64,000 nucleotides of DNA from Christensenella hongkongensis (GTDB lineage: Bacteria; Bacillota; Clostridia; Christensenellales; Christensenellaceae): NCBI RefSeq assembly GCF_000981035.1, contig NZ_LAYJ01000088.1:33107-97106 (forward strand). Direction: 5' to 3'. Each line of letters begins with the position of its first letter. The stretch's first letter is position 1. Made by a program: the position numbers and the translations under genes. Under the pieces are notes generated by a model. That model did not search any database. It saw only the letters and a program-made list of their open reading frames with translations, and was not told the DNA's origin. Below are positions 21,124 to 29,948 of the stretch, one piece after another.

Positions 21124-23541
21124 TTACTTTGTTTCGCCTGCTTTGCGCTTTTTGACCAGCGCAGCGGCTAGCACGGCAGCAGAGCACATTGCCCCCAGTA
21201 CCAGCAGCCCAATAGGCGTTTCATCTCCTGTTTTAGGAGATTTCTTTGTACTCACATCGTTATTTACATCGAAATCCACTTTTGCATAGCCATCTGTGAA
21301 TCCTGCAACCAGCGTATGCGTTCCATTTTCAAGCCTGTCAAGCAGGGATTTGTGTAACTTAATGATCGTACTTCCCTCGCGCACCGTGTAGTCGATCCCG
21401 CGCGTCAGCAATTCATTGTCAAGCCATACGTTCTCAAATTGATCCAGCGGCGCGTCGAACCGGAATTCAAGAAATGCGGTTCCTTTATATGCGGTCTGCC
21501 CGTTTCCATCCAGAATGGGGTATTGCGTGCCGCTCATATTTGGCGCGGCCTGCCCTACCGTGACAGGAACCGTAATTTCTCCAGTAACGCCCGTTCCTTT
21601 TACCTCGCCCTTAATTTTCAGGTAGGCTCTCCCCGCTTCCATCCCTACTATCTTATTCGGCGCTACGATACGGGCTACATTTGTCCCTTGCGTTATATTG
21701 AAGCTATACTGCACCTCATAGCCGTCCATCACATCGCTTGTCGGGCTTACTGTATAAAATTCGCCTTCCTGCAAATTGATTTCCTGCGTACCGATATCCA
21801 CGGATAATTTATCCCGCAGGGATATCACATAATTGATACTGAACTCTCCGCTTTTACTTTCCAGCTTTCCATTCTGCGGATTCGCAGAAAGCTGAAACGC
21901 GCCGCTTTTGTAAAAGCTGTTGCTTACCATTTCATTTCTTGCATAACCCCTGTCCCACAAAACAATGCTTCCTGTTGGCGGCGTATATGTAGCAGGCAAT
22001 GTAATCGTCTTGCGGTACAAATTGATGGTTACGCTCTGGTTTCTCGCGTCAAAGTCGCTGACCTTGTCCGGCACCAGGGAAACATCCGTCAGATGGTTTC
22101 CCGACAGGTAAAGCTTATCAAGCTTTTGCATATCGGCGATTTCATCAGGCAGGACTGTCAGGTCGTTGTTCCTTGCCGACACCTCATAGCATTGCGGCAG
22201 ACGCCCGATGGACGCAGGCAGGGCGCTAAGCCTGTTGCCGTCCGCCTGCAATACGCGAAGCTCGTCAAACGAACCGATCACATCCGGTAAACTCGTTAGT
22301 TTATTATCGTTTATATTGAGCGAAAACAGCTTTGTCAGTTTACCCAAACCCGCAGGGAGCGAGGTCAGATTATTTTTATCGGCATTAATCATCTCAAGCT
22401 GCGGACAGTCGCAAATTTCTTCCGGGAGCGACGTCAGGTTGTTGTCGTAAACCACAAGCTGGCTGAGTTCCTGTAAATTTCCAATTCCTGCGGGGAGCGC
22501 AGACAGTTTATTTCCATTCAGGGAAATGGAAGTTACCTTTTGCAGCCTCGTAATGGCGTCAGGAACAGATGTGAGCCGGTTATTTTCCAGATTGATGCTG
22601 GTCAGGCTATCCAAATCCCCATATTCCTCCGGCACGGATGTAATTTGGTTATTGCCAAGCATCAAAACCTGCAAATTTTTAAGCGTTCCAATTCCCGGCG
22701 AAACAGATGAAATCTGATTGTTATTCAACGCCAGAAATTCAAGGCCTGTCAAATTTCTAATTTCCACCGGCAGTTCTTGCAGGCGGTTATCGGAAAGAAC
22801 CAGCCGCTTCAGGCCGGGCAGGCTGAATACTACGTCAGGGATGCTCCCAAAGTGGTTTCCCGACAGGTCCAGTTCCTGTAAAGCAGTAAGGCCGCCGATT
22901 TCCGGCGGCAGCGAAGAAAGCGCGTTGTTCTGCAAACGCAAATGTTCCAGTTTTTTCAGGCTTCCGATTTCCGATGGAATCTCGATATCCGGATTTCCAT
23001 ATTCCTGGAGAAGCTCCAGGTTCGCGAGGTTCTTAATTCCCGTAAGGTTTGATACTTCACTGGATAAATAGAGCTCTGTGATCCCCAAAAGTTCGTCCTG
23101 TGTTACGGTAGCGTCTATACTCCCTTTGCTGAGTTTCACTTTGATTATATTTGCAAATTCCGCATCCGGAAAAAGCTCGCTGATTTTTTGCGGCGCGCTT
23201 GCAGTCAATTCATTGTTCATGCCCTCATTTAGTTGCATCGCTGAATTCTGTTCCGCCGGCGCAGGCGATAACTCCGCCTGTTCCGATGATGCAGCCGGCT
23301 CGGAGGCCTGTGGCTGCGCGTCCCGGCCCGGCTCTGTGGATTCTTCCGGTTGCTTATCCTGCTGCACGGCAGCCTGCGTTTCCTGCGGCTGCGGAGCCTG
23401 TGTGCCCTGCGCTTCCTGTAATGTATCGTCCGCCACTTCCTGTGCGTTTCCCGCCATGGAAATTGCCGGAACCAATACGAGGCATACCGCCAATAGCACC
23501 GTCAAAAGGCAAACGCCTTTTCTGATCTTGTTTTTCATCAT
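21124..23541 (-). CDS. Leucine-rich-repeat surface protein with sortase-type C-terminus
   Basis: About 805 residues, exported. Signal peptide at the N-terminus (MMKNKIRKGV, then a leucine/valine core ending AISMAGNAQ), a low-complexity Gln/Pro/Glu/Ala stretch to about residue 105, then roughly 15 leucine-rich repeats of 23 residues (pattern LxxLxxLxLxxNxLxxLPxxIGxL) to about residue 480, beta-sandwich-like domains, and a C-terminal SPKTGDE motif followed by a hydrophobic helix and KKRKAGETK. SPKTG is a variant of the LPXTG cell-wall sorting signal. Likely adhesion or binding of a host or neighbour molecule; no partner is visible. Start chosen by GGGG seven bases before the first of two ATG codons. 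Confidence 0.9.
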   Translation of the reverse strand: MMKNKIRKGVCLLTVLLAVCLVLVPAISMAGNAQEVADDTLQEAQGTQAPQPQETQAAVQQDKQPEESTEPGRDAQPQASEPAASSEQAELSPAPAEQNSAMQLNEGMNNELTASAPQKISELFPDAEFANIIKVKLSKGSIDATVTQDELLGITELYLSSEVSNLTGIKNLANLELLQEYGNPDIEIPSEIGSLKKLEHLRLQNNALSSLPPEIGGLTALQELDLSGNHFGSIPDVVFSLPGLKRLVLSDNRLQELPVEIRNLTGLEFLALNNNQISSVSPGIGTLKNLQVLMLGNNQITSVPEEYGDLDSLTSINLENNRLTSVPDAITRLQKVTSISLNGNKLSALPAGIGNLQELSQLVVYDNNLTSLPEEICDCPQLEMINADKNNLTSLPAGLGKLTKLFSLNINDNKLTSLPDVIGSFDELRVLQADGNRLSALPASIGRLPQCYEVSARNNDLTVLPDEIADMQKLDKLYLSGNHLTDVSLVPDKVSDFDARNQSVTINLYRKTITLPATYTPPTGSIVLWDRGYARNEMVSNSFYKSGAFQLSANPQNGKLESKSGEFSINYVISLRDKLSVDIGTQEINLQEGEFYTVSPTSDVMDGYEVQYSFNITQGTNVARIVAPNKIVGMEAGRAYLKIKGEVKGTGVTGEITVPVTVGQAAPNMSGTQYPILDGNGQTAYKGTAFLEFRFDAPLDQFENVWLDNELLTRGIDYTVREGSTIIKLHKSLLDRLENGTHTLVAGFTDGYAKVDFDVNNDVSTKKSPKTGDETPIGLLVLGAMCSAAVLAAALVKKRKAGETK

Positions 23542-23629
23542 AACCAATCCCCTTTTCCCACTCAAAATAAACCATTGTAATATTTCGAGACCTGTTCATT
23601 TGATTGTATCGTGAAAAACAATTTATTTC
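23512..23629 (-). repeat. 118-bp direct repeat, copy 1 (5' end of LRR gene)
   Basis: Covers the promoter, ribosome site and first codons of the LRR gene. About 113 of 118 bases match copy 2 at 24863-24980, offset 1351. Confidence 0.9.
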
Positions 23630-23898
23630 AATTTATATTAATTTTTTATCACGAAAATAAATATATTTTATACGAAAGGGATTTGAATCTCTGGAACGCT
23701 GAGTAATGTTTCGTTACCTTTTTATAAACACTTACCGATAACAAACTCTGCAATCATAAATAGATTATTAAGTATTAGTTATTTTTTTAAAAAAATTGCC
23801 CCCATTTATATGCTTTGCGAAGTTAAGTATATAGATACAACAATTTACTTTTACTGTTGCCTTATATTCCAATTCTATATCAGGAGGAGGGAAATAAT
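23542..23898. other. AT-rich intergenic region between LRR gene and cassette
   Basis: 357 bases, markedly AT-rich compared with flanking genes. Contains the LRR promoter and direct-repeat copy 1; beyond 23650 I see no promoter with a clear -35 box and no hairpin terminator. Confidence 0.5.
23603..23631 (-). promoter_or_regulatory. Promoter of LRR gene
   Basis: Minus strand TTGAAA (23626-23631), 17-bp spacer, TACAAT (23603-23608). In repeat copy 2 the -10 becomes TATAAT but the -35 is lost. Confidence 0.65.
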
Positions 23899-24063
23899 AT
23901 GAGAACGAAAATGCCGCTTTTATTGAGTATTCTTTCCATACCAGTATCGTTGGTTATAAAAGCGATTGCTTTTTATAATGGATTATTATTTGATGGAATG
24001 TTTTTAGCGGTGGTAATCACCTTAAACGCAATAGCCATTGTTTTATCCAATGGTTCAAAATAG
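23899..24063 (+). CDS. 54-residue two-helix membrane microprotein
   Basis: Begins MRTKMPLLLSILSIPVSLV and is almost entirely two hydrophobic helices joined by FYNGLLFDGM; short polar tail SNGSK. AGGAGGAGGG precedes ATG 23899 at good spacing. I do not know the family. Base composition is far more AT-rich than in the genes around, and it is followed 87 nt later by a secreted-protein gene in the same direction. Two-helix partners of secreted peptides are often immunity or export factors, but that is only a guess. Confidence 0.6.
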   Translation: MRTKMPLLLSILSIPVSLVIKAIAFYNGLLFDGMFLAVVITLNAIAIVLSNGSK

Positions 24064-24150
24064 CAATAAAGGGGGGAGGAATTTCTATGTTTATATAATA
24101 TGTGGTTGATTGTGTTTTAGTACTCGCTACCAAAAGGGAGGAAATAAATC

Positions 24151-24774
24151 ATGAAAAAATCATTGGTTGCTATCTTAGCTATTTGCATGATGGTCGTTGG
24201 TTTAAATGTCACTGGATTTGTAGAAGAATTTCCAGATGACGAAACCACTATGTATGTAAACGAAGAAGGAATTTTAATGATTGAACCTCAATCACAGGAA
24301 GAGTACGATACAATAGTCGCTCAAATCGAAAACAATAATAAAACTGTAGATGAATTATAGGAAGCTGCAGTAGCACAAGCTCATGCAGAAAACTCTCCAA
24401 TTATAGTTGACGATGATACTCCCCAGATCACGCCGCGTGTTTATGCAAATGTAGGTATTGACAAATCATATATGACACCTTGCGGAGTTTTTGCACGTAT
24501 AAGATTCGGCGCCACAATAAATCGCGAAAAAGCACCCGGGGGGTATCTCATGGCAAATAAGGTATATAGTATTAATGCCAGTGCACAAGATAGCGGTACA
24601 AGCGTTGCAACAAATCATAAAAAATATACTATTCTAGACTCAGGTAGAACCATTGCCTGTAATTTCAGTATGACGCTTGGTGTCAAGCAATTTGGCGGTG
24701 GTTTTGCATATTACGATAGAGCAGCGTATGTTGAAATTGGGGCTAGTGGAAAAGGCGGATATGTAAGAATGTAA
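24151..24774 (+). pseudogene. Secreted protein gene interrupted by an in-frame TAG
   Basis: A frame of 206 sense codons with one amber codon at 24358-24360. The first 69 codons encode a signal peptide (MKKSLVAILAICMMVVGL...) and an acidic propeptide-like region (EEFPDDET ... NNNKTVDEL). After TAG the same frame continues EAAVAQAHAENSP and on to a glycine-rich C-terminus (GVKQFGGGFAYYDRAAY, KGGYVRM) and TAA at 24774. AAGGGAGG precedes the ATG. No shift of frame is needed, so this is either a recent nonsense mutation (CAG or similar to TAG), a sequencing error, or stop-codon readthrough. The family is unknown to me. Confidence 0.6.
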
Positions 24775-24813
24775 TTGTAATATCTTAACATAAACACATT
24801 GAGAATGCAGGAT

Positions 24814-24851
24814 ATACCAAGGCCATACCTTTACAGGTATGGCCTTGGTGT
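24814..24851. terminator. Long hairpin after the secreted-protein gene
   Basis: Stem of at least 15 bp (ACCAAGGCCATACCT and complement), TTAC loop, but no T-run on either strand; a terminator or a recombination scar. Confidence 0.45.
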
Positions 24852-24862
24852 GTCCAGAAAAT

Positions 24863-24980
24863 AACGTCTTTTCTGATCCTGTTTTTCATCATAACCAATC
24901 CCCTTTTCCCACTCAAAATAAACCATTGTAATATTTCGAGACCTGTTCATTTGATTATATCCCGAAAAACAATTTATTTT
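24863..24980 (-). repeat. 118-bp direct repeat, copy 2 (orphan 5' end of an LRR-type gene)
   Basis: Repeats promoter -10, ribosome site and about ten codons (MMKNRIRK) of the LRR gene, then diverges into unrelated sequence and cannot make the protein. Confidence 0.9.
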
Positions 24981-25076
24981 ATCTGTTTTTATATTGATAA
25001 ATGCTTCGAGTTTCAGCTCTTTTTTGCAAGGTACCAAACAGCATATCACGGCCATAAAGCTTGAATGTTAATATGC

Positions 25077-25110
25077 GTTGCTTGTGGCAACGGGCAGTTT
25101 CTCATACAAT
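25077..25110 (+). promoter_or_regulatory. Promoter and palindrome of XRE membrane regulator
   Basis: TTGTGG (25082-25087), 17-bp spacer, TACAAT (25105-25110). The palindrome GTTGC-TTGTG-GCAAC (25077-25091) covers the -35 box and is a candidate autoregulatory operator. Confidence 0.55.
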
Positions 25111-25145
25111 AGTGGTAGCGATTGAAAGAAAGGCGGTTATACCTG

Positions 25146-25655
25146 ATGTTAAACGAAAACATGAAAGCAATCAGAAAATCAAAAGGACTTTCGCAGGAAG
25201 AGCTCGCTATTAAGCTGAATGTGGTGCGGCAAACAGTCTCTAAATGGGAGCAAGGATTGTCAGTACCTGATTCTGATATGCTGATTTCTATATCAGAAGC
25301 GCTTGAAACACCAGTAAGTACTTTGCTTGGAGAATCTGTTATTGAAACAAAGGTTAATGACTTAAAAGCTATTTCCGAAAAATTGGAGATTATAAACTTA
25401 CAGCTTGCACAAAGAAAGATTACACGACGAAAAACGTTTCATTGGCTGCTTATCTCATTGTGTGTTGCCATAGTAATAATTTCTGCGGTCTTAATCGTAT
25501 TAAATAGCCCTTACTTAGGTTGGGACTATAATGATCCTGAAACCGCCGTTGTCGGAGTCGCTTTTCACGCATTTGAATGGCTGTTTGTCAGATTGGTACC
25601 GATTATCCTTATAGGGGCAATCATCGGAATTATCCTGACACGGAAAAAAGTATAA
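25146..25655 (+). CDS. XRE-family regulator with C-terminal membrane helices
   Basis: 169 residues. Helix-turn-helix at about residues 4-60 (MKAIRKSKGLSQEELAIKLN, VRQTVSKWEQGLSVPD), a short coiled segment, then two hydrophobic helices (about 101-123 and 143-164) ending LTRKKV. Membrane-tethered XRE regulators of this shape occur in Firmicutes, sometimes next to small membrane transport genes; its target is not known. Start set by AAGGCGG before ATG 25146. Codon use is AT-richer than most of the window, similar to the preceding cassette. Confidence 0.85.
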   Translation: MLNENMKAIRKSKGLSQEELAIKLNVVRQTVSKWEQGLSVPDSDMLISISEALETPVSTLLGESVIETKVNDLKAISEKLEIINLQLAQRKITRRKTFHWLLISLCVAIVIISAVLIVLNSPYLGWDYNDPETAVVGVAFHAFEWLFVRLVPIILIGAIIGIILTRKKV

Positions 25656-25690
25656 AACCGCTCTATGTTGTGGGTAAAGTTCAGGCTTCA

Positions 25691-25720
25691 AAAAAGACCG
25701 TGCAAAGCCACGGTCTTTCC
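25691..25720 (-). terminator. Terminator of DedA gene
   Basis: 10-bp stem AAAGACCGTG with CACGGTCTTT; six T on the minus strand, fewer on the plus strand. Confidence 0.8.
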
Positions 25721-25732
25721 TTCGCCGTTTGT

Positions 25733-26362
25733 TTATTCCTTTTCAGCCTCAGCCTTTTTTGACAGCCTCTTTTTATAGAACAAAATCCCCGCAACCGCCA
25801 CGACTGCAATGATAATTACCAGAACAATATGCGCATAGGTATCGACTGCCGCCGCAATCTTCTCCCACGAGGCCCCCGCCAGCACGCCCAGGTTTACGAG
25901 CACCAGGTTCCAGAGGAATGTCCCCGCAGTGGTAAACGCTGCAAATTTGCCCGGATTCATCCCTGTCATTCCTGCCGGTATGGATATCAGGCTGCGTACG
26001 ATTGGAATGAACCGGCAGAAAAACACGGCCTTTCCACCACGCTTTTCAAACCATCCCTGCGCCTTCTCCACGTCATCCGGCTTTAAGCGAAGGATACGTC
26101 CTGCCTTGCCGGAAAGCAGGCGTTCCAGGCGTTCCGCATTCAGGATACGTCCAATCAGATAAAGCACAACCGCACCGATGACAGATCCGATTGTCGCCGC
26201 GAGCACTACGCCCCATACGTTCATACTCGTATAGGTCGTCATAAACCCTCCAAACGTCAGAATAACTTCCGAGGGGATGGGCGGAAAAATATTTTCAACT
26301 GCGATCAGCAGCGCGATTCCAAAATATCCAAATTGGTCCATAAGCGTAATGATCCAATCCAT
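25733..26362 (-). CDS. DedA family (SNARE-associated) membrane protein
   Basis: 209 residues with five or six hydrophobic segments. Hallmarks: FGYFGIALLIAVENIFPPIPSE near the N-terminus and the amphipathic FFCRFIPIVRSLISIPAG re-entrant motif with its conserved arginines. DedA proteins are linked to envelope lipid recycling (undecaprenyl phosphate or phospholipid flipping) and proton-motive-force upkeep. The ATG at 26362 has GGAGGTG six bases upstream; a GTG fifteen bases earlier is in frame but less well placed. Single gene. Confidence 0.92.
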   Translation of the reverse strand: MDWIITLMDQFGYFGIALLIAVENIFPPIPSEVILTFGGFMTTYTSMNVWGVVLAATIGSVIGAVVLYLIGRILNAERLERLLSGKAGRILRLKPDDVEKAQGWFEKRGGKAVFFCRFIPIVRSLISIPAGMTGMNPGKFAAFTTAGTFLWNLVLVNLGVLAGASWEKIAAAVDTYAHIVLVIIIAVVAVAGILFYKKRLSKKAEAEKE

Positions 26363-26575
26363 ATTCTTCACCTCCACCTCTATTACTACGCCATATTTCT
26401 AAATAATCTATAAACGCGTTCTAAAAAAACCAACAAATCCGAACGATCTTCTGCCGCTTTTGTTTTTGAAGGGCTGTTTTCATGGTATGATAGAAACAGA
26501 ACGGCAAAAAGGGAGCTCTGCAACAGAGCTGTAAGGCTTCTGTGAATTTTGACGACAACGGGGGAAAGTCCTGCG

Positions 26576-27436
26576 ATGAAAATAAGTACGGTGGTCAAAC
26601 AATTTGACGGGAGCGGGCATGTTTTGCGCTGCCCTTTGTGTAAGGGCAATCTTATGCCTGTAAGCACCGGCAGCTTTGTATGCTCAAACGGGCACTGCTT
26701 TGACCTTTCATCCAAAGGATACCTGAACCTGATCCCCCATCAAAACCAAAGTAAAATAAAATATGACGGGGCGCTTTTTGAAAGCAGGAGCCTCGTTTTC
26801 AATGACGGATTTTATGCGCCCGTTGTTTCGCAGCTGCTTGACGCCCTGCAAAAACACGGACAGGAAAAGTCCCCGCTTACCATGCTCGATGCGGGTAGCG
26901 GGGAGGGTTATTATTCGCTTGCGCTCAAAAAAGCCTTGCCGGACGTGGACGTATATGCGGTTGACAACAGCCGGGACGCGGCGCTTCTCGCGGCGCGCAG
27001 ATCCAGAGAGGTCAAATGGATCGTTGCAGACCTTGCGGAGCTGCCCGTTAAAGACCATTGCGTCGATCTCCTGCTTAACATCCTCACACCCGCCAATTAC
27101 AATGAATTCATGCGCGTGCTCGCCCCCGGCGGCATACTTTTAAAGATCGTGCCGGGAGACAGCTATCTACAGGAAATCCGCAACTGCATAAAATCCGGAT
27201 TACACCGCAAAACATATTCCAATCAAAAAGTCCTGGACTATTTTTATGCGCATACGAAGCTTCTGGAACAAAAAAAAATCAGCTACCGGCTGCCTGTAGA
27301 CAGAAGACAGCTGGAAGCCTTTTTTCGCATGACTCCAATGACGTTTGGCATAGATGCAGGCCCGCTGGATTGCGGGGGCGTCACGCACATCACAATCGAC
27401 CTCATTCTTCTTGCAGGAACGCATCCCTCAGAATAA
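26576..27436 (+). CDS. RlmA-family 23S rRNA (guanine-N1) methyltransferase
   Basis: 286 residues. N-terminal zinc knuckle LRCPLCKG ... FVCSNGHCFD (about residues 16-45), then KGYLNLI and a Rossmann methyltransferase with SAM motif MLDAGSGEGYYS and acidic loop VDNSRDA, followed by LLNILTPANYNE. This is the RlmA(I)/RlmA(II) pattern, which methylates G745 or G748 in helix 35 of 23S rRNA; RlmA(II) contributes to tylosin-type macrolide resistance, but which base is used here cannot be told. ATG 26576 follows GGGGGAAAG. The gene converges with the response regulator, two bases apart. Confidence 0.88.
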   Translation: MKISTVVKQFDGSGHVLRCPLCKGNLMPVSTGSFVCSNGHCFDLSSKGYLNLIPHQNQSKIKYDGALFESRSLVFNDGFYAPVVSQLLDALQKHGQEKSPLTMLDAGSGEGYYSLALKKALPDVDVYAVDNSRDAALLAARRSREVKWIVADLAELPVKDHCVDLLLNILTPANYNEFMRVLAPGGILLKIVPGDSYLQEIRNCIKSGLHRKTYSNQKVLDYFYAHTKLLEQKKISYRLPVDRRQLEAFFRMTPMTFGIDAGPLDCGGVTHITIDLILLAGTHPSE

Positions 27437-27438
27437 CG

Positions 27439-28128
27439 CTATGCCCGGAACCGGTATCCCGATCCCCATACGGTTTCGATGTATTTTTCTTCCCCATTTT
27501 CAATTTTCTCACGTATCCGGTTAATGTGCACCGTTACAGTTGCCGTGTCCCCAAGGGACTCCATATCCCAAATCCGGTCAAACAGTTTTTCCTTACTGAA
27601 TACGATATTCGGATTCTCCGCCAGAAAAATAAGCAGCTCGAATTCCTTATTTTTGAGCGTTACTTCCTCCCCCTGCACAAAAACCCTGCGCGCATCTGCG
27701 TCGATCCTGAGCCCTCCTACGGTAATAACCCGTCCGGCCTGCGGCTTTTCCTGCGTTTGCGTCAGCCGTTCAAAACGTGCGATGTGGGCCTTTACCCGCG
27801 CGACCAGCTCGGAAGGACTGAAAGGCTTCACCATGTAATCGTCAGCGCCCAGGCCCAATCCGCGAATCTTATCAACATCGTCCCGCCTTGCCGAAACCAT
27901 GAGCACAGGCGTATCTTTTTCCGTCCGTAGCCGCCGGAGCACCTCAAACCCGTCCATGCCGGGCAGCATCACATCAAGCACAATAAGCGCGTACTCCTGC
28001 TTTTTTGCAAACCGCAGGCCTTCATCCCCGCAGGCGGCTGTCTCCACCGCAAATTCGTTCGCTTCGAGGTAATCCCGTTCCAGTTCCGCAATGCTTTTAT
28101 CGTCCTCTATGATCAATATTTTTTTCAT
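27439..28128 (-). CDS. OmpR/PhoB-type response regulator
   Basis: 229 residues. Receiver domain 1-115 with acidic pocket EDD (8-10), phosphoacceptor D52 in LDVMLPG and the conserved lysine in VKPFSPSELV; winged-helix DNA-binding domain about 130-229 (LKNKEFELLIFLAENPNIVF, VTVHINRIREKIE, VWGSGYRF). The start overlaps the histidine kinase stop (TAATG), so the pair is translationally coupled. The signal and regulon are unknown. Confidence 0.96.
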   Translation of the reverse strand: MKKILIIEDDKSIAELERDYLEANEFAVETAACGDEGLRFAKKQEYALIVLDVMLPGMDGFEVLRRLRTEKDTPVLMVSARRDDVDKIRGLGLGADDYMVKPFSPSELVARVKAHIARFERLTQTQEKPQAGRVITVGGLRIDADARRVFVQGEEVTLKNKEFELLIFLAENPNIVFSKEKLFDRIWDMESLGDTATVTVHINRIREKIENGEEKYIETVWGSGYRFRA

Positions 28129-29678
28129 TACGACCTCCCTGTTTCCGGCAGCACGATCGTCACGATCAGCCCAAGCTGCGGGCTGCCCTTGGCAACTACG
28201 CGTCCGCCCACGCGTTCGACAATCTGCCTGACGATTGATAATCCAAGCCCGCTTCCCTTTTCCGTGTTGCTGCGCGCGGGATCGGTACGGTAAAAGCTAT
28301 CGAATATTTTCTCTTCCTCCGTGCTTTCAATCCCAATTCCATTGTCCGCAAACCGAATCACAGCATACGCATCTTCGCTCGTCAGGCTGATTTTTATTTT
28401 CAGCTTCACGCCCTGCTTCCGGTATTTTACACTGTTATCCACAAGGTTTGACAGCACGCGGTCAAACTGCAGCCTGTCTATTCCTGCATAAACAGCCCTG
28501 TTGCATTCGTTCTCAAAGGACACCTCCGCGCCGTCCTTCTCAAGCTTGATCCGAAGGCCTGCACAATATTCCTTCAGATATGCGCCGAGCTCCACCGCTT
28601 CCATGTGAAACGGCTCTTTTTCCATATCGAGCTTGGAATACAAAAACAGGCTTTCCACCATTTGTTCCATGTCGGCCGCCCGGTCGTAAATCGTCTGTAA
28701 ATAATGCCTCTTTTTTTCAGGCGTATCTGCGATCCCTTCCATCAGGCCGCTGGCATATCCCTTGATCGACGTGATCGGTGTGGAAAGGTCGTGCGAAATT
28801 CCCGCTACCATTTTTTTGCGTTGCTGCTCATATTTGCGCTGCATAACCATGGACTCCCGCAGACGCAGGCGCATTTCGTCAAATTCCTCGCAAACCTGTC
28901 CAAGCTCGTCGTTTGAAACGTATCCGACAGGACTGTCAAGGTTTCCATTACGCACCTGCACGGTTGCGGCGGAAAGCCTGCCAAGCGGTATGAGGATGCT
29001 GCCGGAGAGCTTTTTTGACAGCCATATCCCCGTAATTACGATGATCACAATCGCCGCGCCAAACACAGCCACCAGTATCAATTTCAGGTAATCCTTCATT
29101 TCCTCATAGCTGTAATATTCGCCGTTTTCATACAAAAACCCCGGCGCGGACGCTTCGATCAGGTACTCGCTTCCATCAGGCGTGCGTAAAAGCTCACGGT
29201 ACGCAAAACCGTCCTGTGTGCGGCTGAACAAATGCCCATCGCCGCCTGCTAAATTCCGAACCTCGCTTCGCACCTGCCCCGCTGTCTTTCCCGGCGATAC
29301 ATAAAGCGCGCGCCCGTCCGATTCGATTGCCACGCTGATCCCCATCTGTTCAAGTTCCCCGCAGATTTCAAGCAATGCGGAGCCTTCTTCAAATGCCCTG
29401 CTGTTTTCCACAATATCCTCGCTGACCGAATCCATCATAAGCTGCAGCTGGTAATTCGTGGTGGTTCCACTCAGCTTCTCCACAGCGGCAATCGTAAAGC
29501 TTGAACCCGCACCGGCGAGGATTCCGATCAAAATCCCCACCATAATCACGACCACAAGAGCCACCGGTATTATGATCATCATAAAATTGGTAAGCGTTAT
29601 TTTTTTATGTAACGGCAAATCGCGCAGCTTCAAATTTTTATGTTCCTTCCCTGTTGTTTCCTTCTTACTGTATAGCAT
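28128..29678 (-). CDS. Sensor histidine kinase
   Basis: 516 residues. Cytoplasmic start, TM1 about 31-55, extracellular domain about 56-197 with no recognised ligand fold, TM2 about 198-221, HAMP 222-275, HisKA with the phosphorylated H296 in GISHDLSTP, and HATPase with N-box NLVDNSVKYR, G1 DNGIGI and G2 GSGLGLSI. First gene of the two-component operon with the regulator downstream. AGGCGG precedes the ATG at closer than ideal spacing. What it senses is not evident; neighbours are unrelated. Confidence 0.95.
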   Translation of the reverse strand: MLYSKKETTGKEHKNLKLRDLPLHKKITLTNFMMIIIPVALVVVIMVGILIGILAGAGSSFTIAAVEKLSGTTTNYQLQLMMDSVSEDIVENSRAFEEGSALLEICGELEQMGISVAIESDGRALYVSPGKTAGQVRSEVRNLAGGDGHLFSRTQDGFAYRELLRTPDGSEYLIEASAPGFLYENGEYYSYEEMKDYLKLILVAVFGAAIVIIVITGIWLSKKLSGSILIPLGRLSAATVQVRNGNLDSPVGYVSNDELGQVCEEFDEMRLRLRESMVMQRKYEQQRKKMVAGISHDLSTPITSIKGYASGLMEGIADTPEKKRHYLQTIYDRAADMEQMVESLFLYSKLDMEKEPFHMEAVELGAYLKEYCAGLRIKLEKDGAEVSFENECNRAVYAGIDRLQFDRVLSNLVDNSVKYRKQGVKLKIKISLTSEDAYAVIRFADNGIGIESTEEEKIFDSFYRTDPARSNTEKGSGLGLSIVRQIVERVGGRVVAKGSPQLGLIVTIVLPETGRS

Positions 29679-29824
29679 AAAAGCCGCCTGAATACAAGTA
29701 TTACCACCTATATACGCGTCCTGAAAATATATCGCGCGGCATTGCCATCCCGTTGATTTTGATGTATCCTTATGATGTAGTAATTAAAAGAATGAGACAA
29801 AACATTTGTCGGAATTTTTTTGCT

Positions 29825-29874
29825 GGCGCAGCATACAGCCTGCATGATTGTCCTGATCATTATTCAAAAGGCTG
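29825..29874 (+). repeat. Intergenic hairpin element, copy D
   Basis: GGCGCAGCATACAGCCTG and a downstream GGCTG that can pair with CAGCC; matches 17 of 18 core bases of copy C (17852-17869). Confidence 0.55.
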
Positions 29875-29948
29875 AAAAAGGAATAAATGGCGCCTGTTGT
29901 AAGATACCGGCATTCATAATCCAATCATAATCACAGGAGATTTTGACG

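Larger units (their letters stand above)
24775..25145. other. Intergenic region after the cassette
   Basis: 371 bases holding a long hairpin (24814-24851), the second copy of the LRR 5' repeat, about 100 bases without a recognisable feature, and the promoter of the XRE gene. Confidence 0.55.

Noticed and set aside
24814-24851. Long hairpin considered as an insertion-sequence end
   Set aside because: No matching inverted repeat, transposase or target duplication was found on the other side of the cassette.
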